From: Spirochaetia bacterium
GTDB lineage: Bacteria; Spirochaetota; UBA12135
NCBI GenBank assembly: GCA_003497555.1
Contig: DNNS01000438.1
Coordinates: forward strand, 1,378 to 10,858
Length of the DNA stretch: 9,481 bases
Direction: 5' to 3'
In this document: piece by piece, positions 1-7,697 of the stretch
Layout: each line of letters begins with the position of its first letter
How positions within the stretch are numbered: the stretch's first letter is position 1
Notes under the pieces: model-generated
Seen by the model: the letters and a program-made list of their open reading frames with translations, nothing else
Databases searched by the model: none
Told to the model about the DNA's origin: nothing
Position numbers and translations under genes: made by a program

Positions 1-17
1 AAAATATAATAATTTTG

Positions 18-48
18 AAAAAAAATCACCGGTATGCAATTAACCGAC
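18..48 (-). terminator. Weak candidate intrinsic terminator after the GNAT-kinase gene
   Basis: Reading the minus strand, GTCGGT (48-43) can pair with ACCGGT (33-28), four Watson-Crick pairs plus two G-T wobbles. The loop is nine bases and contains the stop codon of the GNAT-kinase gene. A run of eight T follows at 25-18. The stem is short and low in energy, so this may be chance in AT-rich sequence. Nothing else is visible in the first 39 bases. Confidence 0.3.
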
Positions 49-2013
49 AAAAACCAGGTTTTCCAGGTAATCGTCCGCTTCTTCGGCAATGGAAAACAAT
101 TCGGAATCTGAGAATCCGGCCAGTTTTTCCAGGGTTAATATTTTTAAAGTATTGATTTTCTGCTGCCAGGTGTTGCTGGTAGTTTCATAAAATTTTACCT
201 TTTTATTTTTATTGATTCCTATGGCAATCAGGGCCTGGGCGCCCCGGCGCAGAAGCTTCAGTTTTTTCTCAAAATCGTCCGCAGTATCAATGCGCCAGAC
301 TCCAAGATATACCGGATTATCGATTTCTTTCAGATCGCCCCGGTATTCTCCGCGCAGCAGGTCTTCTTTATCCCTGCCCAGAAAAAGCGCAAGATCCGCA
401 TGTTCGACTAATTTGCGATCTGCGCATAAAAAACGTTCCCTTTCAGGGTCAAGAGTAAATACAATGATTTTTTCCGTTGCCTGGGCATAACTGGCAAAAA
501 GAGAGTATTTTACCTTGTCCGTATACTGTACATTGGCCAGAACGAACTCCTCGAAGGATTTGATTTTACGGGACAGATCAATAACCCATTTGGAAATTTC
601 TCCTGACTCCGGACGCAGGGAATTAATATCATCTTTGAATTTTTCAATAGGCAGCGATCCGTAGCGGTAGTCAAGAATGCTGCGGAAAACATCGCGTATA
701 TTGCAGCGCTCGCTGAAAAGATAAATAATATCATACAGCAGAATTTCAGTTTTTCTGATTTGCCAGATAAACGGTATGGTGACGGAAAAGTCAAAGCTTT
801 CAACCGATAATTTTACATCAAGCAGATTCTGAATTTCCAGGACGCGGTAGCGGATGGAATTAAGCGCATAAACAGCTCCGTATCTGATTTTTTTAAAAAA
901 TATTTCCCAGGTGGTGCCGCGGTTTTTCCGGCTGGTAATATGGATGTTATCGCGGCCGAAAGCGTCAAAAATCTGGCGCGAACCCATACCATGACCGCCC
1001 TGTCTGTTGATGGAAAGGCCGACAAAGCGCGGCAGCCCGTCTTCGCCCGGCCTCAGGTATTCTTCGTCAATTCCCGAACCGTTATCCCGTATGGTAAGGG
1101 AAACCGTATCATTATAATTTTCTTTTATACTTATATAAATTTTACCCGAACGTCCGGCCTGCTCAATGGCTTCCAGGGAGTTGCTGATCAGGTTTACCAG
1201 GGCCCGTTCCGTGTGGGAATAATGGCCCTGTACGCGCGGAATCATTTTTTCAACCGTGAAGGAAAACCGGCAGCCCCCCCTGGACATTTCTATAAAGGGC
1301 ATGATGCGGTCAACCACCATGCCGGTAAGATCAATTTCGTGTTTTTTAAGCTGATTGTTTTCTTCCCAGGAGTTTAGCAGATTGACCAGGGCGTTATTTT
1401 CATTTTTAATGGTTTCGATAATTTCCTGGCAATTTTCAACCGTGAGAATATTTATAAAATTCGACATCAGCCGCAGGATTTTATTGGCATCATGCCTGGC
1501 TTTATCCAGGTTCTCTTTCTGCAGGGAGATATCCTGACTGGAAAGTTCCGAAAGTTTTTCTTTTAATACCGCGCCTTTTGCTTCCATGCGTATAAAAGTC
1601 AGCTTTTTATCGGTATATTTATCGCGCGCTTCAAAACCGCGGCGCTGGAAAAACTCAAAGGTCTCGGTATTTTTTTCCCAGGAAAAAAGAAAAACCAGCG
1701 AGTCATTGGAAATATTGGACGCAAATTTTTCAAAAAAGGCGCTGCCGATTCCTGCTCCGCGGCGGAAGGGACTGGTAACCTGTTTGTAAAGATGAAAGGC
1801 GTTTTTCTCCGGATTGGAATAAATAAGAAAATAGGCGATTATTTCACCCTTGTCAAGATAGACATAACTGTGCTCGTAGTCTTTGCTCATATCCTTGCGG
1901 TATACATAAGGCGAGGGCAGGGTAAACAGATCGATGTTCAGATGATGCATTTTCTGCAGGTAGGTTTCAATAGCGGGAGTAAGCGTAATAATACTGCCTG
2001 AGCTTTGTATCAT
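40..2013 (-). CDS. GNAT acetyltransferase-histidine kinase fusion with unknown C-terminal domain
   Basis: This 657-residue protein has no signal peptide or membrane span, so it is likely cytosolic. Residues ~1-146 form a GNAT domain: strand YVYLDKGEIIAYFLIY (50-65), the acetyl-CoA pyrophosphate loop RRGAGIG (84-90) and a closing FFQRRGF (121-127). Residues ~147-215 are helical, with a candidate phosphoacceptor H174 in ARHDANKIL, resembling the RHDxxN boxes of Spo0B/CitA/AgrC-type kinases. The HATPase domain (~230-375) shows the N box ERALVNLISNSLEAI (269-283), G1 DNGSGI (310-315), G2 GGHGMGSRQIFDAFG (339-353) and a final GTTWEIFF (366-373). Residues ~376-657 match nothing I recognise and contain no visible DxxK-type receiver. 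No response regulator lies in the window. The ATG at 2013 follows hexokinase by 16 bases without a clear Shine-Dalgarno; M22 is an alternative start. The coding strand has a G7 run at 1280-1274. GNAT may act as a sensory acyl-CoA-binding module or as an enzyme; kinase activity is inferred from motifs. Confidence 0.9.
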   Translation of the reverse strand: MIQSSGSIITLTPAIETYLQKMHHLNIDLFTLPSPYVYRKDMSKDYEHSYVYLDKGEIIAYFLIYSNPEKNAFHLYKQVTSPFRRGAGIGSAFFEKFASNISNDSLVFLFSWEKNTETFEFFQRRGFEARDKYTDKKLTFIRMEAKGAVLKEKLSELSSQDISLQKENLDKARHDANKILRLMSNFINILTVENCQEIIETIKNENNALVNLLNSWEENNQLKKHEIDLTGMVVDRIMPFIEMSRGGCRFSFTVEKMIPRVQGHYSHTERALVNLISNSLEAIEQAGRSGKIYISIKENYNDTVSLTIRDNGSGIDEEYLRPGEDGLPRFVGLSINRQGGHGMGSRQIFDAFGRDNIHITSRKNRGTTWEIFFKKIRYGAVYALNSIRYRVLEIQNLLDVKLSVESFDFSVTIPFIWQIRKTEILLYDIIYLFSERCNIRDVFRSILDYRYGSLPIEKFKDDINSLRPESGEISKWVIDLSRKIKSFEEFVLANVQYTDKVKYSLFASYAQATEKIIVFTLDPERERFLCADRKLVEHADLALFLGRDKEDLLRGEYRGDLKEIDNPVYLGVWRIDTADDFEKKLKLLRRGAQALIAIGINKNKKVKFYETTSNTWQQKINTLKILTLEKLAGFSDSELFSIAEEADDYLENLVFVG

Positions 2014-2029
2014 AGGCGTGTTTCGGTAA

Positions 2030-3328
2030 TTACCGGCTGCCTTCCAGCCCGGCCAAAGCTGTACCGATCAAAGTGGAATTTTCCGGTCTGATGATTTCAA
2101 TAAATCTCTGATAATGTCCGGTTAAATATTTCCGGCAGTAATATTCGGTAAGAAAGCGCAGATTTTTCAGGGAAAAAAAGGTAGTGCCCTCAGCAGCAAT
2201 GCAAACCGGTAAATCCGGATCGGTTCCGGCTCCGGTTTTCAGCACTGCGGCGCTGATATTGGCTGCAGTAAGAAATGCCGCCCGTTCGATAATCTGCCCG
2301 GCAATTATATAAAAAGTACTTCTATCGTGATCGGTAAAATCTTCTGAAGCAAGCTTGCGGTTTTGTTCAAAGGGATAATTCAGAAAGCAGTCAAGATCAG
2401 CCGTTTCCAGGGAAGAAATCCGGTTTATTCCTGCAGCTGCACCTGAAGTAAATAATCCTTCTTCCGCAGCTTGTTTTACTGCAAGCAAAACAAGCGGGCC
2501 GAGATAGGCGCCTGAAATCATTTTTTCAAATACATGCTGTCCGGGAGTTTCGGTTCTTTCATCAAGTGCAAGATCAAGAGCTCCCCGCGGAGCCTGATCA
2601 TAGGCTCCGGATTCAATATTAATGATCATATCGGAAAAAGATCGGATTTTTTTTATAGCAGCGCCTTTTTCAATATAACACGTATTGGTGCCGGTTCCAA
2701 GAATTAATCCTATGTAAGAAGAAAAACGTCTGCTGCCGCCGGAATATATGCCTCCAAGCAGGGTTGCTACTGTATCGTTTAAAATGATTATATTACCGCT
2801 TATTTTATATCCGCGTTCCTGCAGAGCCGCTTTTAACGACTCGCCGATCAGGGTGTTCTCAACTTCCGGAGCCTTGACTTCCTTGCAGAAATGAATCAGC
2901 CGGCCGTCGCGGTTGGGCAGAATTTCGGACGGATAGGAAAAGCAGAAAGCAACGGATTCTGTAAGCGGCACGGTTTTTTCTATCAGTTCGGCCATTTCCC
3001 GGAAAAATTCATTTTTGGTCAGTATTCCCCTGGTACCGGGCATGGGGTATTTGCCGAAATGGGAAATATCCGCTTTGCCTTCATGATCAAATGACAGCAG
3101 GGCAGCGCGGAAATTGGTGCCGCCGGCATCCAGTACAATAATATTTTTTCCGGCCGGGCGCAGGGTAGAGGCCTGTATGTAAGTCGGGATCATTTTCAGG
3201 GAAGATTTGCCGGACAGACCGTTTTCCATTTCACGGATAAACGATTCCGTAAGTCCGGTAAAATCAAGATTTCCCGGAAATAATCCGTTTTTTTCCAGAA
3301 AAGCGCAGGTTTTTTGCCGGTAATTCAT
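2030..3328 (-). CDS. hxk: Hexokinase, eukaryotic-type family
   Basis: It is expected to phosphorylate glucose or related hexoses with ATP, entering glycolysis, in the cytosol. The 432-residue length and motif order match the single-copy hexokinase family known from eukaryotes and Treponema, not ROK glucokinases: phosphate-1 loop LDAGGTNFR (66-74), FSYP (130-133), LNDTVATLL with catalytic D185 (183-191), phosphate-2 GTGTNTCYIE (211-220), NIESGAYD (237-244), PGQHVFEKMISGAYLG (262-277) and a C-terminal adenosine region at ~374-425. Glucose contacts S131, K149, N184, D185, N215 and E239 are kept. However, the threonine of the usual WTKGF is C148, and the glutamate of the usual YLGE is P278, so sugar affinity or specificity may be altered. 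The ATG at 3328-3326 has GGAG seven bases upstream. It lies 18 bases after the cyclase and 16 before the GNAT-kinase, in the same transcript. Hexokinase assignment is firm; the preferred sugar is not. Confidence 0.95.
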   Translation of the reverse strand: MNYRQKTCAFLEKNGLFPGNLDFTGLTESFIREMENGLSGKSSLKMIPTYIQASTLRPAGKNIIVLDAGGTNFRAALLSFDHEGKADISHFGKYPMPGTRGILTKNEFFREMAELIEKTVPLTESVAFCFSYPSEILPNRDGRLIHFCKEVKAPEVENTLIGESLKAALQERGYKISGNIIILNDTVATLLGGIYSGGSRRFSSYIGLILGTGTNTCYIEKGAAIKKIRSFSDMIINIESGAYDQAPRGALDLALDERTETPGQHVFEKMISGAYLGPLVLLAVKQAAEEGLFTSGAAAGINRISSLETADLDCFLNYPFEQNRKLASEDFTDHDRSTFYIIAGQIIERAAFLTAANISAAVLKTGAGTDPDLPVCIAAEGTTFFSLKNLRFLTEYYCRKYLTGHYQRFIEIIRPENSTLIGTALAGLEGSR

Positions 3329-3335
3329 TTTAAGA

Positions 3336-3339
3336 CTCC
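3336..3339 (-). promoter_or_regulatory. Shine-Dalgarno of hexokinase
   Basis: GGAG on the minus strand, seven bases before the ATG at 3328, lies in the 18-base gap after the cyclase stop. It supports the chosen hexokinase start. The gap is too short to hold a separate promoter, so expression probably depends on the upstream transcript or on a promoter inside the cyclase gene. Confidence 0.75.
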
Positions 3340-3346
3340 GTTTGGT

Positions 3347-6082
3347 TCAGGTTTTAAATTTATAAAGCTCGTCCGCCAGCCGTTTGAAAATATTGAACAG
3401 ATACTGGAAAACGTTGAGTTTTTCAGCTATGGTTATTTCCGGCGGCATAATTATACCGGAGGGCGCAAAGGAAGACAGGCTGCCGGATTTGAAAAGCTCA
3501 AAAATTTTACGAAAGGGAATGATAATATTTTCCGATTTGTAGGCTTTGCCGTCTTCGCCGGTAATGCCTTCAAAATAAAAATTTCTTTTTCCGTCTTTAA
3601 AAACAATTTTTGCAGTCCAGGATTTTTGTTTGATGTTTGCCGTTCGGTAGCGCATAATAAAAAAATCATCGGTTTCACTTGCCGCAGTGCGGCCGTTGTT
3701 TTTTTCGATTTTATAAAGTTTCAGCCGGGCAAACTGGCGGTCATAATCATCCTGATTCAGGGTGCCGGAAAGTATGGAGCTTAAACTGGCAAGAAAAGGC
3801 CGCATCAGAAGATCAAAATTCTGCGGACGCGCGCTGAAAGAATAAATATGGCCGCTTTTAAGATAAACAATGACCGAGGAAACCGTTTCTCCGGCGGATA
3901 TAAATATTTTTTCCGCAGTAGCCGGCGGAGAGCCGGCAGCCGCTGCCAGTTCATAAAAAACCGGATCGTTTTTATTTACCTGCACTGAAATTTCGGTCCT
4001 GGAATATTTGATATTAAGATTAATCAGGGCGGTTTCGGGATTGGCATAAATCTGCAGGCATTTTTCATCAGACGGATCAATCAGTACGGCCACGTTTTTA
4101 AAGGAAAACAAAAAGATACTGCGGCGCTGCTGGTTATAGCCGGATAAAAAATTATTAACAGCTGCAAGCAGAAGCGCATAATGATCGTACAGTTTGTTTT
4201 TTTCCCCGAACACTGCAGAAAAATTTTCCGCAGGCATGGGATAATCGGGATTATGCATTTTTACCAGTATTTCTATGATCAGCAGCAAATCCTGTTCGCG
4301 GCTGAAATATTTGATATGCGTTTCATCCCGGCTGGTCTGATAAACCAGGCAGAGTTCGCGCATCTGCTGATCGCGCGGAAAATGAAAATTAATGGTAAAA
4401 AAGGCCCGGATGATAAAAGGCTTCTGCAGCATATGCTGGTTGCGCAGCTTGTAGGGGCGCTGAAAAAGTTCGCTGGCGGCTTCGAGGAAGATTTTAACCA
4501 GACCGGTATCAAGACGGTGGAAATTGGACATGATTTTTACCTGGGTACGCCCGGGCGCATAAAGGCCGTTTACCGCAGCCCACATTAACAGTTCAAGCAG
4601 GGTTGGTGCGGAATTAAGCAGTATATTAACCGGATTTTTGTTGGCAGTATAGCCGGTTTTATACGCTTCCCAGACACTTTTCCCGGAAACGTAATCTTCC
4701 GCTACCGGCTGAAAGTACAGGATGTTTTCGGCAACATCATCTTTAAAAGGCAGCCATTTTTCGATTTTTCCGGGCAGAACCGAAAAACAGCTTTCGATTT
4801 TTCTGTAAATGATCTGCAGATCATCCTGTGAAACCGTGGATTCGATTTTCATTTCCGGCAGGCTTTCCTTTATTTTCTGATAGCTGAAAATAATAAAGGT
4901 TTTTATTTTATTCCAGAGTTTTTTTATGTCGTTGATTTCCCATCCTTCATAGCGGTCAAGATAAGCAAGCTGGGTATTGTCCCATTTCCAGAGCGCCGCA
5001 TACTGTCTGAAAATTTTTACCTTGACATTGGAAAAATCATGGGAATAGCGGCTTACTTCCGGAGCGGCTTTCAGATAAAAGCAGGTATTAACAAGGTTGA
5101 TAATGTCGCTGCTGGCTTTAATCTCAAGCAGAAAACGGTTTACTTCGTTATAAAGAAAGATATAACTGTCTAACACTTCTTCACCAAGTATTCCGCTGTG
5201 TACATGGGTTTTCAGCTTGTCGGCCAAAAGCATGGTTTCATCGGAAAGCAGATATTTTTCCAGCAGACCGATCTTGAGAATGGTTTTAAACGGATTCTCA
5301 ATGCTTTTAAGTATCTGAAAAAAAGTGGCGCCTAAAAAATCTTCCTTGCGTGAAATTTCAAGATTGCCGATATCGACAAAATCACCAAGCGCTTTTTGTT
5401 CTTCTGCGGTTTTGTACAGAATATCGTATTTTTTCTGGGTAATACCCGGGGGGACAGCCCACCAGAAAGGAATACGTCCGGCCAGATGCAGGGAGCTGCG
5501 GAAAAACTCGTCTTTAAGCAGGGCTCCGAAGGTACTGGAAAGCCCTCCGCTGTCGTCTTCGCTAAAAACATTACGGCGCAGATTTCCGGTTTCATTCAGA
5601 AAAAAATGCACCGGCGTATGATAGCGCTTGCGGAAAAGATCGCTTAGCTGTGCAAGCTTCTGTTTATATAAAACCAGCTGCGCATCTTCAATGCGGTTTG
5701 TATCATAGCATACCCAGAAATCAAAATCCGAAGCTTTGGTATAGGCTACCGATGCTATGCTGCCCATGACCGCAAACATACTGATAAAGGGCGCAGCGCT
5801 GTTCGGGGAAGGAATAATCTGATGATGCTTTTTAAGCAGGCTGCAGGTTCTTTCATCTGGCGTATAGCATTCAATGCCTTCGGGCATGGCCAGCCCGGGA
5901 ACATGGCCGGGCAGGGCAGGGTGGTTGCGGCTAAGATAATAAGGAAGCAGCTGAAAAAAATCCACCAGGTCGGATTTTTTAATATCATTGATGAACCGCT
6001 GAAATTTTGCCTGATTGAAAACGGCAAAACGATCACGGTTGGTCTGCAGCAGACCTATGAATTTTTTTACGCTGTCATCCAT
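3347..6082 (-). CDS. cyaA: Class I adenylate cyclase (CyaA-like), diverged C-terminus
   Basis: It makes cAMP from ATP in the cytosol. Numbered from the ATG at 6082-6080, the protein has 911 residues (E. coli CyaA 848). The nucleotidyltransferase-type active site reads MGSIAS (106-111) and SDFDFWV (118-124). The residues essential in E. coli (S103, S113, D114, D116, W118) align with S108, S118, D119, D121 and W123. Further family landmarks follow in order: EDDSGGLSS (175-183), DEFFRSSLHLAG (191-202), ENPFKTILK (262-270), CFYLK (334-338), KWDNTQLAYLDR (366-377), LPGK (436-439) and WAAVNGLY (501-508). Beyond ~510 I see no clear match to the enterobacterial regulatory domain. An in-frame TTG at 6109 would add nine residues; I chose the ATG because it overlaps the lnt stop by eight bases, but neither start has a clear Shine-Dalgarno. 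Coupling to lnt translation is therefore likely. Hexokinase follows after 18 bases. Class identity is certain; the tail's role is unknown. Confidence 0.93.
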   Translation of the reverse strand: MDDSVKKFIGLLQTNRDRFAVFNQAKFQRFINDIKKSDLVDFFQLLPYYLSRNHPALPGHVPGLAMPEGIECYTPDERTCSLLKKHHQIIPSPNSAAPFISMFAVMGSIASVAYTKASDFDFWVCYDTNRIEDAQLVLYKQKLAQLSDLFRKRYHTPVHFFLNETGNLRRNVFSEDDSGGLSSTFGALLKDEFFRSSLHLAGRIPFWWAVPPGITQKKYDILYKTAEEQKALGDFVDIGNLEISRKEDFLGATFFQILKSIENPFKTILKIGLLEKYLLSDETMLLADKLKTHVHSGILGEEVLDSYIFLYNEVNRFLLEIKASSDIINLVNTCFYLKAAPEVSRYSHDFSNVKVKIFRQYAALWKWDNTQLAYLDRYEGWEINDIKKLWNKIKTFIIFSYQKIKESLPEMKIESTVSQDDLQIIYRKIESCFSVLPGKIEKWLPFKDDVAENILYFQPVAEDYVSGKSVWEAYKTGYTANKNPVNILLNSAPTLLELLMWAAVNGLYAPGRTQVKIMSNFHRLDTGLVKIFLEAASELFQRPYKLRNQHMLQKPFIIRAFFTINFHFPRDQQMRELCLVYQTSRDETHIKYFSREQDLLLIIEILVKMHNPDYPMPAENFSAVFGEKNKLYDHYALLLAAVNNFLSGYNQQRRSIFLFSFKNVAVLIDPSDEKCLQIYANPETALINLNIKYSRTEISVQVNKNDPVFYELAAAAGSPPATAEKIFISAGETVSSVIVYLKSGHIYSFSARPQNFDLLMRPFLASLSSILSGTLNQDDYDRQFARLKLYKIEKNNGRTAASETDDFFIMRYRTANIKQKSWTAKIVFKDGKRNFYFEGITGEDGKAYKSENIIIPFRKIFELFKSGSLSSFAPSGIIMPPEITIAEKLNVFQYLFNIFKRLADELYKFKT

Positions 6083-7697
6083 GCGCTTTTTGGGCTTTAC
6101 CGGTATCAATGTGCATTTTATTTTTAATAAAAAGTGAGCTGATAAAAGATAATAAGGACAGGATTAAAGCTGCCCAGGCAATCAGATCTCCATGCCTGTT
6201 ATAAAAGGTTGATGAATCTGATATTTCCGGACTGGCGGTAATGTATGACTCGCGGAAAAGAGTCAGGGTCTCCATAGCCTTCCCCCGGGCGGAAATATGA
6301 CCGGTTACTCCCCCGTTGGCGCTGCGCAGTACCGGTCTGCGGTTTTCCACTGCGCGGAAAAACGAAAAGGCATAATGGATAATTTCGGCTTTGGGGGAAT
6401 AGGTCCAGGCATCATTTGTTAAAACAATCAGAAGATTTGCTCCCTGCCTTACAAACTTGCGGCATAGATCAGCAAAACAGTCTTCGTAGCAGATCAGGGA
6501 GGCAAAAAGGAATTTCGGATGCCGAAATACGGTCAGATGCGGCCCCGGAGTAAAGTCATCGCCGCGAGCTTCGGAAATAATGCGGGTAATGAACGGAAAC
6601 AGTTTTTTATAGGGGAACCATTCGCCAAACGGCACCAGCAACATTTTATGATATCGATCGGTTACTTTTGTTTCCGGGTTGATCAGTACAGCGGTATTAT
6701 AATCGAAAAAGAGGGAATTGGTTTTTTCCCGGGCTAAAGTACCGGCAAGAATCCAGGTTGGGCTTTTGGCATTGAGACTGCGGAAGAAATTATAATAGCG
6801 CAGGGCAAAATGACCGGAATTTTTAAGTTCATGTTCATAAAAATCATATAAAGATGATTCGGGCCATACAATGAGATCCGGAGATTCCAGCTTGGCCAGC
6901 ATGGTCTGTTTTTTATTTTTTCTCAGCAGTTCTAAATTTAATTTTACATACGCTGCCTGATTATCCGTTTTCTGAAATTTATTGAAATCAAACCAGGGCT
7001 GGATAAGAGAGACCCTGACGGTTCCGGCAGGCTGGTATAAATTTATTTTCAGATTGCCGTAGTATAACAGCAAACCAAACAACAGGGCAATAAAAACCAG
7101 GCGGTTGAAAATAAAATCATAAGGTCTGGAAAAACTCATGCGCCAGGAAAATCCCCTGGCAAGTGCCCTGGCGGTAAAATCCGCTAACAGGGAATTAACC
7201 AGATAAATCAGGGCGGATACGCCGAGATAACCGGTTAGATCTGAAAACTGAATGAGTGCGGTAAATTTATACTGGCTGTAGGCAATTACACCATAGGGAA
7301 ATTTGAGAAAACCGAGATGCCGTATATATTCAAGAGAGGTAAATAACAGCACGGGGAAAAGAAAGCGTACCGCAACCAGCCGATCGGAAATTCTTTTGGC
7401 CAGCATAAAGCACAGGGTATAATAAACAACAAGCGCTGCAGTCACAGCCGGCACTGCCAGAGGATGAAAGTAGGTAATCCAGTCAAGTAATCCGGCAAAA
7501 AAAACCGCATAACAAACAACAGGTGCAAGGAATGCCCGGCCTGAAGGCGCAGAGTACATAATTATCAGGAGCGGGATCAGGGCAATAAAAGCCAGCGGGA
7601 AAAAGTCGAACGGCGGGAAAGCAAGCAGCAGCAGCAATCCTGAAATTGCTCCCAGTACTATGCACTCCAGCAGGGAAAATTCTCTTTTTAAAATCAT
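6075..7697 (-). CDS. lnt: Apolipoprotein N-acyltransferase
   Basis: Lnt transfers an acyl chain from phospholipid to the N-terminal cysteine of diacylated, signal-peptidase-II-processed lipoproteins in the inner membrane, the last step of lipoprotein maturation. The 540-residue protein has multiple membrane segments in residues ~10-215 (such as 11-27, 32-48, 54-72, 83-100, 196-213) and one near 507-525, flanking a periplasmic nitrilase-like domain (~226-490). The catalytic triad is visible: E280 in VWPESSL, K351 in YHKMLLVPFGEW and C403 in LICYED. These match E. coli E267, K335 and C387; E359, Y404 and E405 match the further important E343, Y388 and E389. NDAW (428-431) is also typical. E. 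coli W237 may correspond to F241, though that alignment is uncertain. Length is close to the usual ~510. The ATG at 7697-7695 has a strong GGAG seven bases upstream and shares ATGA with the preceding stop. Its 3' end overlaps the cyclase start by eight bases. Confidence 0.97.
   Translation of the reverse strand: MILKREFSLLECIVLGAISGLLLLLAFPPFDFFPLAFIALIPLLIIMYSAPSGRAFLAPVVCYAVFFAGLLDWITYFHPLAVPAVTAALVVYYTLCFMLAKRISDRLVAVRFLFPVLLFTSLEYIRHLGFLKFPYGVIAYSQYKFTALIQFSDLTGYLGVSALIYLVNSLLADFTARALARGFSWRMSFSRPYDFIFNRLVFIALLFGLLLYYGNLKINLYQPAGTVRVSLIQPWFDFNKFQKTDNQAAYVKLNLELLRKNKKQTMLAKLESPDLIVWPESSLYDFYEHELKNSGHFALRYYNFFRSLNAKSPTWILAGTLAREKTNSLFFDYNTAVLINPETKVTDRYHKMLLVPFGEWFPYKKLFPFITRIISEARGDDFTPGPHLTVFRHPKFLFASLICYEDCFADLCRKFVRQGANLLIVLTNDAWTYSPKAEIIHYAFSFFRAVENRRPVLRSANGGVTGHISARGKAMETLTLFRESYITASPEISDSSTFYNRHGDLIAWAALILSLLSFISSLFIKNKMHIDTGKAQKAHG

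Noticed and set aside
940..1377. Plus-strand 145-residue open frame antisense to the kinase core
   Set aside because: It lies wholly opposite the conserved N, G1 and G2 boxes of the minus-strand gene, has no recognisable domain, and its openness follows from codon choice on the other strand.
2014..2029. Separate promoter for the GNAT-kinase gene in the 16-base gap
   Set aside because: The gap is too short for -35 and -10 boxes with a leader, and no such boxes are evident at the end of hexokinase.
3314..3784. Plus-strand 156-residue open frame spanning the hexokinase-cyclase junction
   Set aside because: It is antisense to two well-supported genes, rich in F/K low-information sequence, and shows no family motif.
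4181..4588. Plus-strand 135-residue open frame inside the cyclase gene
   Set aside because: It is antisense to the cyclase C-terminal half, with no motif or ribosome site that would support it.
5447..5453. CCCGGGGGG run as a regulatory or slippage site
   Set aside because: The G6 run is short and sits in ordinary cyclase coding sequence; nothing else marks it.
5332..5647. Several overlapping short frames on both strands around 5325-5647
   Set aside because: They are shadows of the cyclase active-site region, whose minus-strand frame carries DEFFRSSLHLAG and other family landmarks.
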